Source of the DNA: an uncultured Alphaproteobacteria bacterium
GTDB taxonomy: Bacteria; Pseudomonadota; Alphaproteobacteria; Rs-D84
Direction of reading: 5' to 3'
Assembly: GCA_934276735.1 (NCBI GenBank)
Contig: CAKQTG010000001.1
Location: 186,001 to 250,000, forward strand
Length of the DNA stretch: 64,000 nt
A program made the translations under genes and the position numbers. Below the pieces are notes generated by a model, which was not told where the DNA came from, made no database searches, and saw only the letters and a program-made list of their open reading frames with translations. This document shows positions 18,149 to 26,817 of the stretch, one piece after another. Numbering within the stretch: position 1 is the first letter of the stretch; each line of letters starts with the position of its first letter.

Positions 18149-19312
18149 CTACTTGTTACCCTTGGCACGATTGTGACTTTTGCATAACATTTGGCAATTT
18201 TTTATGTCTGTTGCGCCACCCTTTGACCAAGCGGTTACGTGGTCAGCATCCATATCAGATAATTTCCATATTTTAGTTTTATTAGCGTCATGCCCCAGTG
18301 CACATAATGGACAGTTTGATGTATGGGTGGTCTCTGCGTGTTGTGTTTGTTGGGCATATACAGCACGTTTTGTGGCCTCGTCAAAAACACGCACGTCCAA
18401 TAACTTGGTATCCACGCACCCTCCAAGTACGTATTCAAATATACCCTTGCGATTTTTGACATACGGGTCGGCGTATAACTCTTTGACTTTGGATTCTATG
18501 ATTTTTGGGTCGTATGCCTGACGGTGGTATTTTTCATATAAACGTCCCCATTCCAGCCCACGCATTTCAGGTTCTATATTTTGAAACACGCTGGAAACCC
18601 AATCAATAACAGTTGTAAAATATTGTTTTAATTCGGCGATATTGTCGTCGTTACGGTGCGCACTCATATAATCACTGATGTTATTATTGCTGACCCATTC
18701 CAGTGCTGTTTTCAGGTAATCTTGACGATTTACCGTCCCGGAAACATATGCACTCCATTTTTGAATATTTGCATTTTGGCTGTTGCTAAATTCTTCTTTA
18801 GCAAGTGTTACAAATGGCCCAGAATATACAGCGTTTAATAATTCTTGGTCATTTAATGGGATGCCCTTGATATTGATTATTTTGAACCATTCCTTGATTT
18901 CGGTTTCTGTACCAGCGCACTCGTAAATCAACAAGTGGGTGTCCAGTATTTGATTTTGTATATGTTGATTCAGACCATCAAAATATTGTTCCATGCCATT
19001 TTGATCTTTGATTGGAAATTTTTTTGTAATGTACCTGCCAATACTGGTTATACGTTGTTGTCCGTCCAAGACCTCAAACTTGTTATCAGCAACCTTGTTA
19101 AAATAAATCAGGCCCAGTGGGTAACCATTGATAACAGAATCAATAACACCAGATTCACGGTTTTCTTGGGCGTAAATATAGTTGCGCTGGTATTCTGGTT
19201 GAATTGTCAATTTCCCAGACAGGCCAAATAATCCGCGCCCCTCGTATTCATTATATACAAATCCATCGCAAATATCGCGAATAGTTATATCAGTACGTAA
19301 TATTGTTTTCAT
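18149..19312 (-). CDS. DUF262-HNH nuclease
   Basis: 387 residues. The N-terminal DUF262 (ParB/sulfiredoxin-like fold, as in GmrS) shows QPEYQRNYIYA at about residues 37-47 and VLDGQQRITSIGRYI at about 81-95; DGQQR is the family's NTP-binding motif. The C-terminus is an HNH domain with CPLC (about 341-344), DADHVTAWSKGG and LCKSHNRAK. DUF262-nuclease proteins act in restriction of foreign or modified DNA, using nucleotide hydrolysis. Its start overlaps the methyltransferase stop by one base, so they form a probable restriction-modification pair; no other endonuclease gene is here. Confidence 0.85.
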   Translation of the reverse strand: MKTILRTDITIRDICDGFVYNEYEGRGLFGLSGKLTIQPEYQRNYIYAQENRESGVIDSVINGYPLGLIYFNKVADNKFEVLDGQQRITSIGRYITKKFPIKDQNGMEQYFDGLNQHIQNQILDTHLLIYECAGTETEIKEWFKIINIKGIPLNDQELLNAVYSGPFVTLAKEEFSNSQNANIQKWSAYVSGTVNRQDYLKTALEWVSNNNISDYMSAHRNDDNIAELKQYFTTVIDWVSSVFQNIEPEMRGLEWGRLYEKYHRQAYDPKIIESKVKELYADPYVKNRKGIFEYVLGGCVDTKLLDVRVFDEATKRAVYAQQTQHAETTHTSNCPLCALGHDANKTKIWKLSDMDADHVTAWSKGGATDIKNCQMLCKSHNRAKGNK

Positions 19313-20517
19313 TATGCGTTACCTTTCTTTTTACGAATAAATACTCTTTGATATGCAGATTGAATAATGCGGCCGTCTTTATTGATAAAGTAGTTTCTCT
19401 TACCGTCATTCATTAACAAATTGGCGTTTTCATTGGTTTTATTGCCGCTTGATCCAGTTCTTTCGCCATTTTGTTTTACTTCCCAATAATCATCATACTT
19501 TCTTGTGTCGGGTACTTCATCATGACAACCACGTTGTGTTGCACCTAATATTTCGAATTGTTCTGGACAGTATTTATCCAGAAAACTGATTGGCACCCCC
19601 ATGACTCCGTCATAATCAGAAGGAATGGCATCTGAATATGGGACTTCTATAGCATCATAATTATCGTATTTTTGATATTCTTGATTTCGGATTTCTTTGT
19701 GGCGACTGAATTTTATATTGTCTGCCATTGTCATTAATTGCATTGGCTGATGGCGTCGGCCGTGTTCAATATTTGTGAACCAACGAACACCCTTTACACG
19801 TATAAATTTATTGCCATTTTCGTCTATACGGTATCCTGCAGCATTTAATGGGTATGAATCAGGGACACCAAATTCCCTGTCGCCACTATGGATACTTTCG
19901 CCCAGCCATATATTATTGTTTTTTATTAAAGGGAATACTTCTTTGTAAGTTATTGCATTCATATTTCCGATAATAAGAAATCGCTTATCGGCTTCAATAA
20001 TCCAGGTCAGAAAATCGCGAAATTGTGAAAATGGTGGGTTGGTGACAATTATATCTGCTTCGTCGCGCAGGGCTTTGACTTCGGCACTTCGAAAGTCACC
20101 ATCGCCTTGTAAATAATCCCACTCTAGGTCTTCGATATCAATGCGTCCATTTTGGTTAGCGTCACGCGTAAGGGTAAATATTTTGCCGTGCGTCTTTGTT
20201 TTGTCGGCGTTATATTGTTTTGCAGCATATTCAAATAAGGTGGGGCAATAATCATCGCAACCATTTTCGCCCTTAGACGCGCATGCATAACTGGTTGATA
20301 TCAGTTTTTTGATACCAAAACGTTCAAAATTCTGGGCAAAAAATTTTGTAAAATTACTCCATTCTGGGTCATCGCATGGCAATAATATAACCTTGTCGCG
20401 AAATACGTCTGGATTGTAATCCAGATATGCATTCACTTCCTTTTGAATATCTGCATATTGTGTATAAAATTCATCGTTTTTTGCGCGTTTTGCCGCAGAT
20501 AGGTTTTTGTTTGCCAT
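19312..20517 (-). CDS. EcoRI-type adenine-specific DNA methyltransferase
   Basis: 401 residues of the EcoRI methylase family: AKNDEFYTQYADIQKEVNAYL near the start, DKVILLPCDDPEWSNF as the S-adenosylmethionine region, and the catalytic N160-P-P-F163 in DIIVTNPPFSQFRDFL. It transfers methyl groups to N6 of adenine. In its family many members protect against a partner nuclease; here the partner is the DUF262-HNH protein. Its ribosome binding site GGGGTG lies inside a hairpin (20521-20544), and a 10-bp palindrome covers the likely transcription start, so synthesis appears controlled at two levels. Confidence 0.9.
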   Translation of the reverse strand: MANKNLSAAKRAKNDEFYTQYADIQKEVNAYLDYNPDVFRDKVILLPCDDPEWSNFTKFFAQNFERFGIKKLISTSYACASKGENGCDDYCPTLFEYAAKQYNADKTKTHGKIFTLTRDANQNGRIDIEDLEWDYLQGDGDFRSAEVKALRDEADIIVTNPPFSQFRDFLTWIIEADKRFLIIGNMNAITYKEVFPLIKNNNIWLGESIHSGDREFGVPDSYPLNAAGYRIDENGNKFIRVKGVRWFTNIEHGRRHQPMQLMTMADNIKFSRHKEIRNQEYQKYDNYDAIEVPYSDAIPSDYDGVMGVPISFLDKYCPEQFEILGATQRGCHDEVPDTRKYDDYWEVKQNGERTGSSGNKTNENANLLMNDGKRNYFINKDGRIIQSAYQRVFIRKKKGNA

Positions 20518-20520
20518 ATT

Positions 20521-20544
20521 GACACCCCGTTTTTGCGGGGCGTC
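20521..20544 (-). promoter_or_regulatory. Hairpin hiding the methyltransferase ribosome binding site
   Basis: On the minus strand GACGCCCCG and CGGGGTGTC pair (one mismatch) around a CAAAAA loop; CGGGGTG is the Shine-Dalgarno sequence 4-9 bases before the ATG at 20517. Folding would reduce translation, leaving room for an activator or RNA-based control. Confidence 0.55.
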
Positions 20545-20572
20545 ATATTAAATTGTCCAAATTTGACCAACC

Positions 20573-20616
20573 CCAGTACTGGACAAAATTATAAACTATA
20601 ATCAGTCCGAAAACAA
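20573..20616 (-). promoter_or_regulatory. Promoter and palindromic operator of the methyltransferase gene
   Basis: Minus-strand TTGTTT (20611-20616), 17-bp spacer, TATAAT (20588-20593). The perfect palindrome CCAGTACTGG (20573-20582) covers the expected start of transcription. The 14-base segment 20574-20587 recurs at 16147 upstream of the BRO-N gene. TTGTCCA...TGGACAA (from 20553 to 20586) forms a wider inverted repeat. Confidence 0.55.
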
Positions 20617-20617
20617 T

Positions 20618-21247
20618 TTATTTTTGCCCAAATTTAGGGTTGGCTAGTTTTGGACACTTGTTCGCGATAAACGTGCTGATGGTGGTGGGGCTGACGTTCA
20701 GGCGGCGTGCGACGCCGCGCAGTGACATATTGGATTCCAACATTACTTTTATCAGGTTTTCTTTGCCGTCTAATTTATGGCGCGCGTTTTTTGCGCCTGA
20801 TTTGCGACCAATGAATTTTCCATCGGCCTTGCGGCGGGCCAGTGCCTCTTTGGTGCACTTTGATATCATTTCGCGTTCGATTTCCGCCGCCATACCGAAT
20901 GCAAATGCCAGAACCTTGGACTGTAATGTATTGTCCAACGAATAACCGTCTTTGACTGAATAAACTTTGACCCCTTTGTTGAGTAATGTTTCTAACACGC
21001 GAAACAGCATAAACAGTCGGCGACCAAATCGCGACAGTTCGGAAACTATGATTACATCGCCAAATTTTACGTTCTTTATCAGTGCGCCGAATTTGCGCAT
21101 TTTTGGGTCTGTTGTGCCGGACACGCCATCGTCGATGATGTATTTGTCTATAATCAGGCCCAGTTTGATTGCCTTGGTATCAACCCCCAGGCGTTGATTT
21201 GCGGTATCTTGGGCGTCGGTGCTGACGCGCAGGTATGCATAAACCAT
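20618..21247 (-). CDS. Serine recombinase, resolvase/invertase family
   Basis: 209 residues with the N-terminal catalytic domain (YLRVST, catalytic Ser9; ELSRFGRRLFMLF; QSKVLAFAFGMAAEIEREMI) and a C-terminal helix-turn-helix (SLRGVARRLNVSPTTISTFI). It resembles small DNA invertases such as Bacteroides Mpi and Pin-like proteins, which invert promoters or resolve cointegrates. I found no obvious invertible pair of inverted repeats close by, so its target is unknown. It ends the accessory island next to tRNA-fMet, and its stop is 101 bp from the methyltransferase start. Confidence 0.92.
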   Translation of the reverse strand: MVYAYLRVSTDAQDTANQRLGVDTKAIKLGLIIDKYIIDDGVSGTTDPKMRKFGALIKNVKFGDVIIVSELSRFGRRLFMLFRVLETLLNKGVKVYSVKDGYSLDNTLQSKVLAFAFGMAAEIEREMISKCTKEALARRKADGKFIGRKSGAKNARHKLDGKENLIKVMLESNMSLRGVARRLNVSPTTISTFIANKCPKLANPKFGQK

Positions 21248-21336
21248 ATTATAATCCTTTGTTTTTGTTCAGGAAAATAATAGTAGATGCCATTTTATAG
21301 CTGGGTCATAAACCGATGATTCACAACAGATTAAAT

Positions 21337-21369
21337 AAAAAAACACACCGCAATGGTGTGTTTTTTTAT
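21337..21369 (-). terminator. Terminator after tRNA-fMet
   Basis: AAAAAAACACACC GCAAT GGTGTGTTTTTTT, a symmetrical hairpin just past the tRNA 3' end on the minus strand; it would work in both directions. Confidence 0.8.
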
Positions 21370-21376
21370 TTTAGCT

Positions 21377-21453
<77 letters not shown>

Positions 21454-21643
21454 ATGAAACGTCTGGGATTATACAACAATATTGTTTACTGTCAATGAAT
21501 TTTTTCAAATTTTGCGGATTTTTATGCGGTTTTGACGATATTTGTTCGGCTGGGACTGGTATTTGGGCTTTATTCCTATTGCTGTCTTGAAATATGTTTT
21601 TTTTGTTGCTAGAATCTGGCCAGATTAGATAACAAGGCGAAAG

Positions 21644-22435
21644 ATGAACGAAAAATTTAGAAAAGCGTGGAAAGGGTTCTGGGAACCAGTGTTGCATATG
21701 CCGATTATTCAATGGATTGTCGCAATTTTGATGGCAGTATCAATTTGGTTTGTGTACTTTACATCACGGGTTAAAATTATAAACTATAAAACATTTAAAA
21801 AATATCGCAGAAAACCGGCAATTTTTGTGTTCTGGCACGGGCGCAGTATGATGTTATCACCGATTATTTGTATGGGGGGAATGCGGGCATACGCGGTTGC
21901 GTCACGTCACAGTGATGGACGTATGATGGCAAAATTGCAACGTCTGTTTGGATTAAAACCAATTTATGGCAGCACATCTGATGGCGGAATTTCTGTTCTG
22001 CGCCAAGGGGTGCGTATGTTGCGTATGGGGGATCACGGTTTGTGCATTTCACCTGATGGACCTGGTGGCCCATCGTTGCGCGTTCAAGATGGTGCATTAT
22101 ATTTTGCAAAGATGACCGGTGCGCCGATTATACCGGTATGCTTTTCTGCGTCGCGTTCGTGGTTCCAGGACCGCTGGGACAGGTATTTGGTCGCGTTACC
22201 TTTTTCAAAGGTTGTGTGTAAAGTAGGGGAACCTATATTCGTTAATTCCAAGATTTCACGCGATGATTTTGAAAATCTGCGTCATAGCCTGGAAAATATA
22301 ATGGTAAGCCAGGTTCGGGAACTGGACAAGAAATTTAACCTGATGCAGGTTGAACAAGACTTAAAATCCAGTTCGTTTAAAAAAATGCGTCGCGCACAAC
22401 GCGCAGAACGGAAAAATAAAAAACGGGGAAAATAA
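21644..22435 (+). CDS. DUF374 lysophospholipid acyltransferase-family protein
   Basis: 263 residues with an N-terminal membrane helix (about 19-42) and an acyltransferase core: FWHGRSMM (catalytic His in the place of HX4D, as in DUF374), SDGRMMAKLQRLFG and SPDGPGGPSLRVQDGALYFAK. DUF374 proteins are related to LpxL-type acyltransferases and are often found with lipid A and Kdo genes; lpxK starts 1 bp after its stop. It probably acylates lipid A or another envelope lipid at the inner membrane. Basic, lysine-rich tail of about 20 residues. Confidence 0.88.
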   Translation: MNEKFRKAWKGFWEPVLHMPIIQWIVAILMAVSIWFVYFTSRVKIINYKTFKKYRRKPAIFVFWHGRSMMLSPIICMGGMRAYAVASRHSDGRMMAKLQRLFGLKPIYGSTSDGGISVLRQGVRMLRMGDHGLCISPDGPGGPSLRVQDGALYFAKMTGAPIIPVCFSASRSWFQDRWDRYLVALPFSKVVCKVGEPIFVNSKISRDDFENLRHSLENIMVSQVRELDKKFNLMQVEQDLKSSSFKKMRRAQRAERKNKKRGK

Positions 22436-22436
22436 A

Positions 22437-23369
22437 ATGAAAACACCATGGTGGTTCTTGCACAAAACGCCAATCGCATTTTTGTTGGTGCCTGTGTCGT
22501 GGATTTATTATGGCGTGTCGCGAGTGGTGTATTTTATTCGCGGGTTTCGGTCATATAAATCACGTCGGCCTGTGATATGTGTTGGAAACATCTTGGCGGG
22601 TGGTGTTGGTAAAACGCCGATTGTACGTGCAATTGCAAATTTGATTGGTGCACCGGTTGTTATGCGTGGATACAAGAAAAGTGCGCATACTGGTAATGCT
22701 GGGGACGAAGCAATAATGTTGACGCGGGCTGGATTGCAAGTACACACGGGTAATCGTATGGCGGCAATAAAATTATTAAATCGTCAGGTGGACGAAGACG
22801 GTCCAATTGTTATGGACGACGGATTCCAAAATCCACGTATAAATAAAGATATTTCTATATTGGTATTTGACGCGGGCCTGGGATATGGAAACGGATTTTT
22901 ATTACCAGCCGGTCCCCTGCGCGAACCACGTCGTGCCGCGGCCAAGGCCGATGCGATAATTGTCATAAAAAATCCGCGTGCAAAAAAGAATTTTAAATTA
23001 CCTGATACTGTGCCAGTATTTTATGCGACAAACACAACAATGTCGCCATATGATGATGCCGAGCGGGTTTTTGCGTTTGCGGGTATTGGATATCCGAAAA
23101 AATTTTTCCGTGCACTGGGCAAATCGGTTGTTGGCCGGCGCAGTTTTCCAGACCACTGGCAATACACAGATGAAGATATTGAAAAACTGTTTATGGCCGC
23201 AGAAAAAAAGAACGCGGTGCTGTTGACGACCGAAAAGGATTGGGTCAGATTGCCGGAATACGCGCGTAATAAAATCAAGTATGCGCGTCTGGATACAACA
23301 ATAGAAAACGGATTCTTTGATTGGTTAAAGGAGAAAATAGACGATGTCAACACTGGCAAAAAAAGTTAA
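22437..23369 (+). CDS. lpxK: Tetraacyldisaccharide 4'-kinase
   Basis: Adds the 4'-phosphate to the lipid A precursor at the inner membrane. 310 residues, with an N-terminal membrane-interacting segment (FLLVPVSWIYYGVSRVVYFI), the P-loop VGNILAGGVGKTPIVRAI at about residues 48-65 and MDDGFQNP, the family's DDGxQ motif. It overlaps lpxC by 26 bp. The cluster DUF374-lpxK-lpxC concentrates lipid A steps in one operon, although lpxC normally lies beside ftsZ. Confidence 0.96.
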   Translation: MKTPWWFLHKTPIAFLLVPVSWIYYGVSRVVYFIRGFRSYKSRRPVICVGNILAGGVGKTPIVRAIANLIGAPVVMRGYKKSAHTGNAGDEAIMLTRAGLQVHTGNRMAAIKLLNRQVDEDGPIVMDDGFQNPRINKDISILVFDAGLGYGNGFLLPAGPLREPRRAAAKADAIIVIKNPRAKKNFKLPDTVPVFYATNTTMSPYDDAERVFAFAGIGYPKKFFRALGKSVVGRRSFPDHWQYTDEDIEKLFMAAEKKNAVLLTTEKDWVRLPEYARNKIKYARLDTTIENGFFDWLKEKIDDVNTGKKS

Positions 23370-24285
23370 AATTACAGGCGTCGGAATTCATTCTGGGTTG
23401 CCGGTAAATATGGTTGTAAAACCGTCAAAAAAACCGGGAATATTTTTCCATCGGACCGATATTGCGGGGTCTGAATTGATTCCGGCGTTGGCAGAAAATG
23501 TCGGCGAAACGAAAATGCGTAATACCACAATTGGACGCACAGACGGCGCACACGTTCAGACAATAGAGCATTTAATGGCAGCATTATTTTTGGCCGGTAT
23601 TGACAGTGCTGTGATTGATATTGATGGCCCAGAAACACCAATCTTGGACGGCAGTGCGTATGAATTTTTGGCGAAATTTATCGGTAATACAGACGGTAAA
23701 TCCCAGATGAAAAAAATCGTTGTACGTCGCCCGGTCACTGTTTATGCACGTGAAGTATTATGCACATTGCCGGCGATTATTAGGTTTAAATTATGGATTA
23801 TGAATAAAATCGCCGGGCGCAAGACAGATGGTTTTGTTAAATTGTTACCAAACGACGGTACGTCATTAAATATTGTCGCAACGTTGGTATATCCGGAACG
23901 TGTTATTGGTCGTCAGACTTTTTCGTATCATTTTGATGGCACAAAAAAATCTGTAAATGATTTTGTTAAAAATATTGCGCGGGCCCGCACGTTTGGAAAG
24001 TATTCCGAGTGGGAATACTTAAAGGCGCGTGGTATGGCGCGTGGTGCCAGCGAAAAAAACGTTATCGCATTAAATGACACGGGGGACGGAACACTGAATC
24101 CTGTGATTTGGCCAGATGAATTTGTTCGTCACAAGATTATTGATGCGATTGGCGATATGTTCACGTCTGGTGGGTTTGTGATTGGTGACCTGGAATCGTA
24201 TAAGGGCAGCCATGCGCTGAACAACCTGGTGCTAAAAAAATTATTCAGTGACCCAGAAAATTATGATATAGTTCAAAGTAAATAA
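23344..24285 (+). CDS. lpxC: UDP-3-O-acyl-N-acetylglucosamine deacetylase
   Basis: Zinc enzyme of the first committed step of lipid A synthesis. 313 residues; zinc ligands visible as His in VQTIEHLMAALFLAGID (about residue 79) and as HKIIDAIGD (H and D about 264-268), with the catalytic His in GSHALNNLVL near 290. Start ATG 23344 lies inside lpxK and is preceded by AAAGGAGAAAATAG, a good ribosome binding site. The common place for this gene is after ftsZ; here it follows lpxK. Confidence 0.96.
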   Translation: MSTLAKKVKITGVGIHSGLPVNMVVKPSKKPGIFFHRTDIAGSELIPALAENVGETKMRNTTIGRTDGAHVQTIEHLMAALFLAGIDSAVIDIDGPETPILDGSAYEFLAKFIGNTDGKSQMKKIVVRRPVTVYAREVLCTLPAIIRFKLWIMNKIAGRKTDGFVKLLPNDGTSLNIVATLVYPERVIGRQTFSYHFDGTKKSVNDFVKNIARARTFGKYSEWEYLKARGMARGASEKNVIALNDTGDGTLNPVIWPDEFVRHKIIDAIGDMFTSGGFVIGDLESYKGSHALNNLVLKKLFSDPENYDIVQSK

Positions 24286-24298
24286 AAGGATTTTTGAT

Positions 24299-24706
24299 AT
24301 GAAAAAACTGTTTTCTGTATTTGCAATTTTGGCGTTGGCCGCGTGCAGCAATTTGATAAAAAATGAAAACGGCAGTGAATTTTTAACCCAATTGGATGGC
24401 GAACCGATGGGTTGCACATATCTGTATAAAATAGAATCCGAAGCATCCGTCTATGATGCCGATGATGCGCGCAGATATCTGGAAAATCGTATTGCAGACC
24501 AGGCGCGTGGTGGTAACGCATACTGGATTACCAGCCAGCGGACACGTCCGAACGAGTGGGTTATATTTGGCCCAGAACGTGCGTTCATTTTGACGGCAAA
24601 TGTGTATGACTGTGCACATCCGCGCACCGCAAACCAGATGACAACAACAACGGTTACGGTGCCGACGACTGTCAGTTGTGAAAACATGTATGGAAATTGC
24701 CAGTAA
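24299..24706 (+). CDS. Small lipoprotein (DUF4156-like)
   Basis: 135 residues with lipoprotein signal MKKLFSVFAILALAAC and C16 as the lipidated Cys. The mature part has GCTYLYKIESEAS, then NAYWITSQR and a C-terminal Thr-rich tail with Cys pair CENMYGNC. The layout (LGxC... early, then N.I.....) resembles the DUF4156 outer-membrane lipoprotein family, but this is a weak call. It follows lpxC by 13 bp and is closed by a terminator. Confidence 0.7.
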   Translation: MKKLFSVFAILALAACSNLIKNENGSEFLTQLDGEPMGCTYLYKIESEASVYDADDARRYLENRIADQARGGNAYWITSQRTRPNEWVIFGPERAFILTANVYDCAHPRTANQMTTTTVTVPTTVSCENMYGNCQ

Positions 24707-24739
24707 TAGTTACTGAAATCAGATAAAAAAACGTATCCG

Positions 24740-24772
24740 CGTCCGTCAAATTTTTGGCGGGCGTTTTTAATT
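24740..24772 (+). terminator. Terminator after the small lipoprotein gene
   Basis: CGTCCGTCAAA TT TTTGGCGGGCG stem (about 11 bp with G-U pairs) followed by TTTTTAATT, between the lipid A cluster and the pilus genes. Confidence 0.7.
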
Positions 24773-24778
24773 CTGTGT

Positions 24779-24808
24779 TTGCGTTGTGCGCGCGTTTTGT
24801 GTTATAAT
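24779..24808 (+). promoter_or_regulatory. Candidate promoter of the pilus operon
   Basis: TTGCGT (24779-24784), 18-bp spacer, TATAAT (24803-24808). It overlaps the first codons of the longest PilO2 frame, which is one reason to place the true start downstream at 24837. Confidence 0.6.
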
Positions 24809-24836
24809 TGCCGTGATAGCAAACCAGAGAGAGAAA

Positions 24837-26096
24837 TTGCCGAACCAAGTAATAAATATCAACCGCAAGAAATATGCTGTCGGTCTGTTTTGGCAACCCG
24901 TCAAGACAGGGACGGCCCCGCGTGCGTATGCACGCATGTTGGCACGTGGCGTGAACCGAAAATTAAATCTGTTCACGGAATATCGTGCGATTATTGGCCT
25001 GGGGTCACGTCGCGTTGGTCATCACAGTGGTATGTCCGCGGCCGCTGCTGAAATTATGGACGCATTGACCGAATATAATTCATTTCTGGGCGTATTTCAT
25101 ACGGAAAATGGTTTTTATTTGGTTGCTGTTCGTAACGGTATAATTCTGCAAGATAAATTATTTGATTCCCAGGATGCGGCGCGTGCGGAATATTTTCGTC
25201 TATCAGAAATTCCAGATTGGGGTGCGTTGTTTGCGCCCGCTGCGTGGGGAATGCCACGTGCAATAGAACGAAATTTATCAGATTTGATATCCGGCGGTGC
25301 GCGTGCGACGTTGCGTCCTATCAGTCGTTTCAGACGGATATTGGCGTCTGTGTTGATTTTTGCAACGTTTATAGTTCTGCTGTTGTCGTTTTTTCGTGAG
25401 CCAATCCGTCAAATGATGACACCGCCCCAGGTTGCAAAAATAAATCCAGAATTGGCGGCCGAATATAAACGCCAAATTGCGGAAAAGAATAAAGAACTGG
25501 ACGCTGCATTTGATATAGAGAAAAAAACAGCACCAGCGCCGATTGTTATGCCATATGATAACTTGCCGGATGTGGAAAAGCGTGCACAGGTTTGTTACCA
25601 GGCGATTGGTTTTGTAATGCAGCCGATTCCTGGCTGGAATCAGGTAACGGCCGAATGTGGCGAAACGCACGCGTCGGCGCGGTTCAAGCGCGGTTTTGGA
25701 ACACTGGGTGATTTTTATACTGTTGCGACGGAATTGATGCCGGCGTCATATGTCAGCGAAGAATCCGCAGATGTTGTAACGGTGCGTGCCACGTTGCCGG
25801 CGGTGTCAACGGTTGCATCGGTAGACGAACGGGATGTTGATACAGTTTTGCGTGCGGTCCAGACCGCATTCCAGGGAATTTCAACAGATGTTGAAACAAA
25901 CGTTGCAACTGATACGTTGAGCAATGGTGTTGATGTGGCAACGGTGAACTTGATAGAAGTTGCGGCAGATTCAAAAATGACGCCAATGCAGTTTATGAAA
26001 ATCTTTGATGATTTTGGTGGGGTATACATGACACGTTGCACATGGGACGCGTCGCGCCGCATCTGGAACTATGAGGTGATAATCTATGTCAAATAA
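24837..26096 (+). CDS. pilO: Type IVb pilus protein PilO2
   Basis: Inner-membrane assembly protein of IncI-type thin pili. From the TTG at 24837 (MPNQVININRKKYAVGLFWQP), preceded by AGAGAGA, it has 419 residues; KKYAVGLFWQP is a typical PilO2 beginning. One membrane helix at about 175-198 (ILASVLIFATFIVLLLSFF) separates a cytoplasmic actin-like domain from a periplasmic domain. A GTG at 24786 would add 17 residues but overlaps the promoter. The stop overlaps pilP by 11 bp. Confidence 0.82.
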   Translation: MPNQVININRKKYAVGLFWQPVKTGTAPRAYARMLARGVNRKLNLFTEYRAIIGLGSRRVGHHSGMSAAAAEIMDALTEYNSFLGVFHTENGFYLVAVRNGIILQDKLFDSQDAARAEYFRLSEIPDWGALFAPAAWGMPRAIERNLSDLISGGARATLRPISRFRRILASVLIFATFIVLLLSFFREPIRQMMTPPQVAKINPELAAEYKRQIAEKNKELDAAFDIEKKTAPAPIVMPYDNLPDVEKRAQVCYQAIGFVMQPIPGWNQVTAECGETHASARFKRGFGTLGDFYTVATELMPASYVSEESADVVTVRATLPAVSTVASVDERDVDTVLRAVQTAFQGISTDVETNVATDTLSNGVDVATVNLIEVAADSKMTPMQFMKIFDDFGGVYMTRCTWDASRRIWNYEVIIYVK

Positions 26097-26799
26097 AATG
26101 AAATATGTTTTGTTGTTTGCAGTTGCGACGGTTGTGTTCCCAATTGCCCACGCCCAGGCCGAGGTTCTGGACCAAGACATCGAAATTACGGATACGATTT
26201 CGGTTGAAAAAAACGCGGATATGGATACTGATATGGAACAAGTATCGGCCGATGCCGTATCTGATTACCAAGTAAATGGTTCTTTGTTTCAACAAATTAC
26301 CGACCTGGAACAAGAAAAGGTTTTAATGCAATTGGAAAAAGAACGTGCGCAATTGGATTTGGAATTAGACCGGTTGGCGGCTGAAAAAATCAAATTGCAT
26401 ATGGAAATTGATACTCTGTCGGGACGGGCTGAGCAACAGCAACAGGAATTGGATGCAGCCAAGGCAAAATTAGAAGCGGAAACCGCCAAACTGGAACGCG
26501 AAAAACAGGCATTGGAAAATGAAAACTCTGCCCCGCGTGTCACCAGCAAGAGTGCGTCTGCGTCTGATGATGGTTCCGATATAAAAATTGACGAGAAATA
26601 CAAGTTGGTTAACGTATTTGGTGTTGGCAATCAATTACAGGCAACTGTTGCAGATTTAAAGACTGGACAAAACAAAAAGGTTTCGGTCGGCCGTAAATTA
26701 GACGACTTTACCGTGAAATCTATATCACTGGATGATGGAATTGTGTTCGTTACGCCGTCGGGGACAACCCAGGCATTAAATGTAACAAACGCACGATAA
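26086..26799 (+). CDS. pilP: Type IV pilus biogenesis protein PilP
   Basis: 237 residues with signal peptide (MSNKMKYVLLFAVATVVFPIAHAQA), a long Glu/Lys/Leu coiled coil (about 65-150) and a C-terminal beta domain with YKLVNVFGVGNQLQATV and VGRKLDDFTVKSISLDDGI, the PilP-type HR domain that binds the secretin. The 11-bp overlap with pilO and the following ATPase gene match IncI pil order. Confidence 0.8.
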   Translation: MSNKMKYVLLFAVATVVFPIAHAQAEVLDQDIEITDTISVEKNADMDTDMEQVSADAVSDYQVNGSLFQQITDLEQEKVLMQLEKERAQLDLELDRLAAEKIKLHMEIDTLSGRAEQQQQELDAAKAKLEAETAKLEREKQALENENSAPRVTSKSASASDDGSDIKIDEKYKLVNVFGVGNQLQATVADLKTGQNKKVSVGRKLDDFTVKSISLDDGIVFVTPSGTTQALNVTNAR

Positions 26800-26817
26800 A
26801 AACGGGTTTGGCGTACA

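Noticed and set aside
20553..20587. Invertible promoter switched by the serine recombinase
   Set aside because: The TTGTCCA/TGGACAA inverted repeat is only 7 bp with about 20 bp between; no second matching inverted site flanks a promoter, so inversion is not supported.
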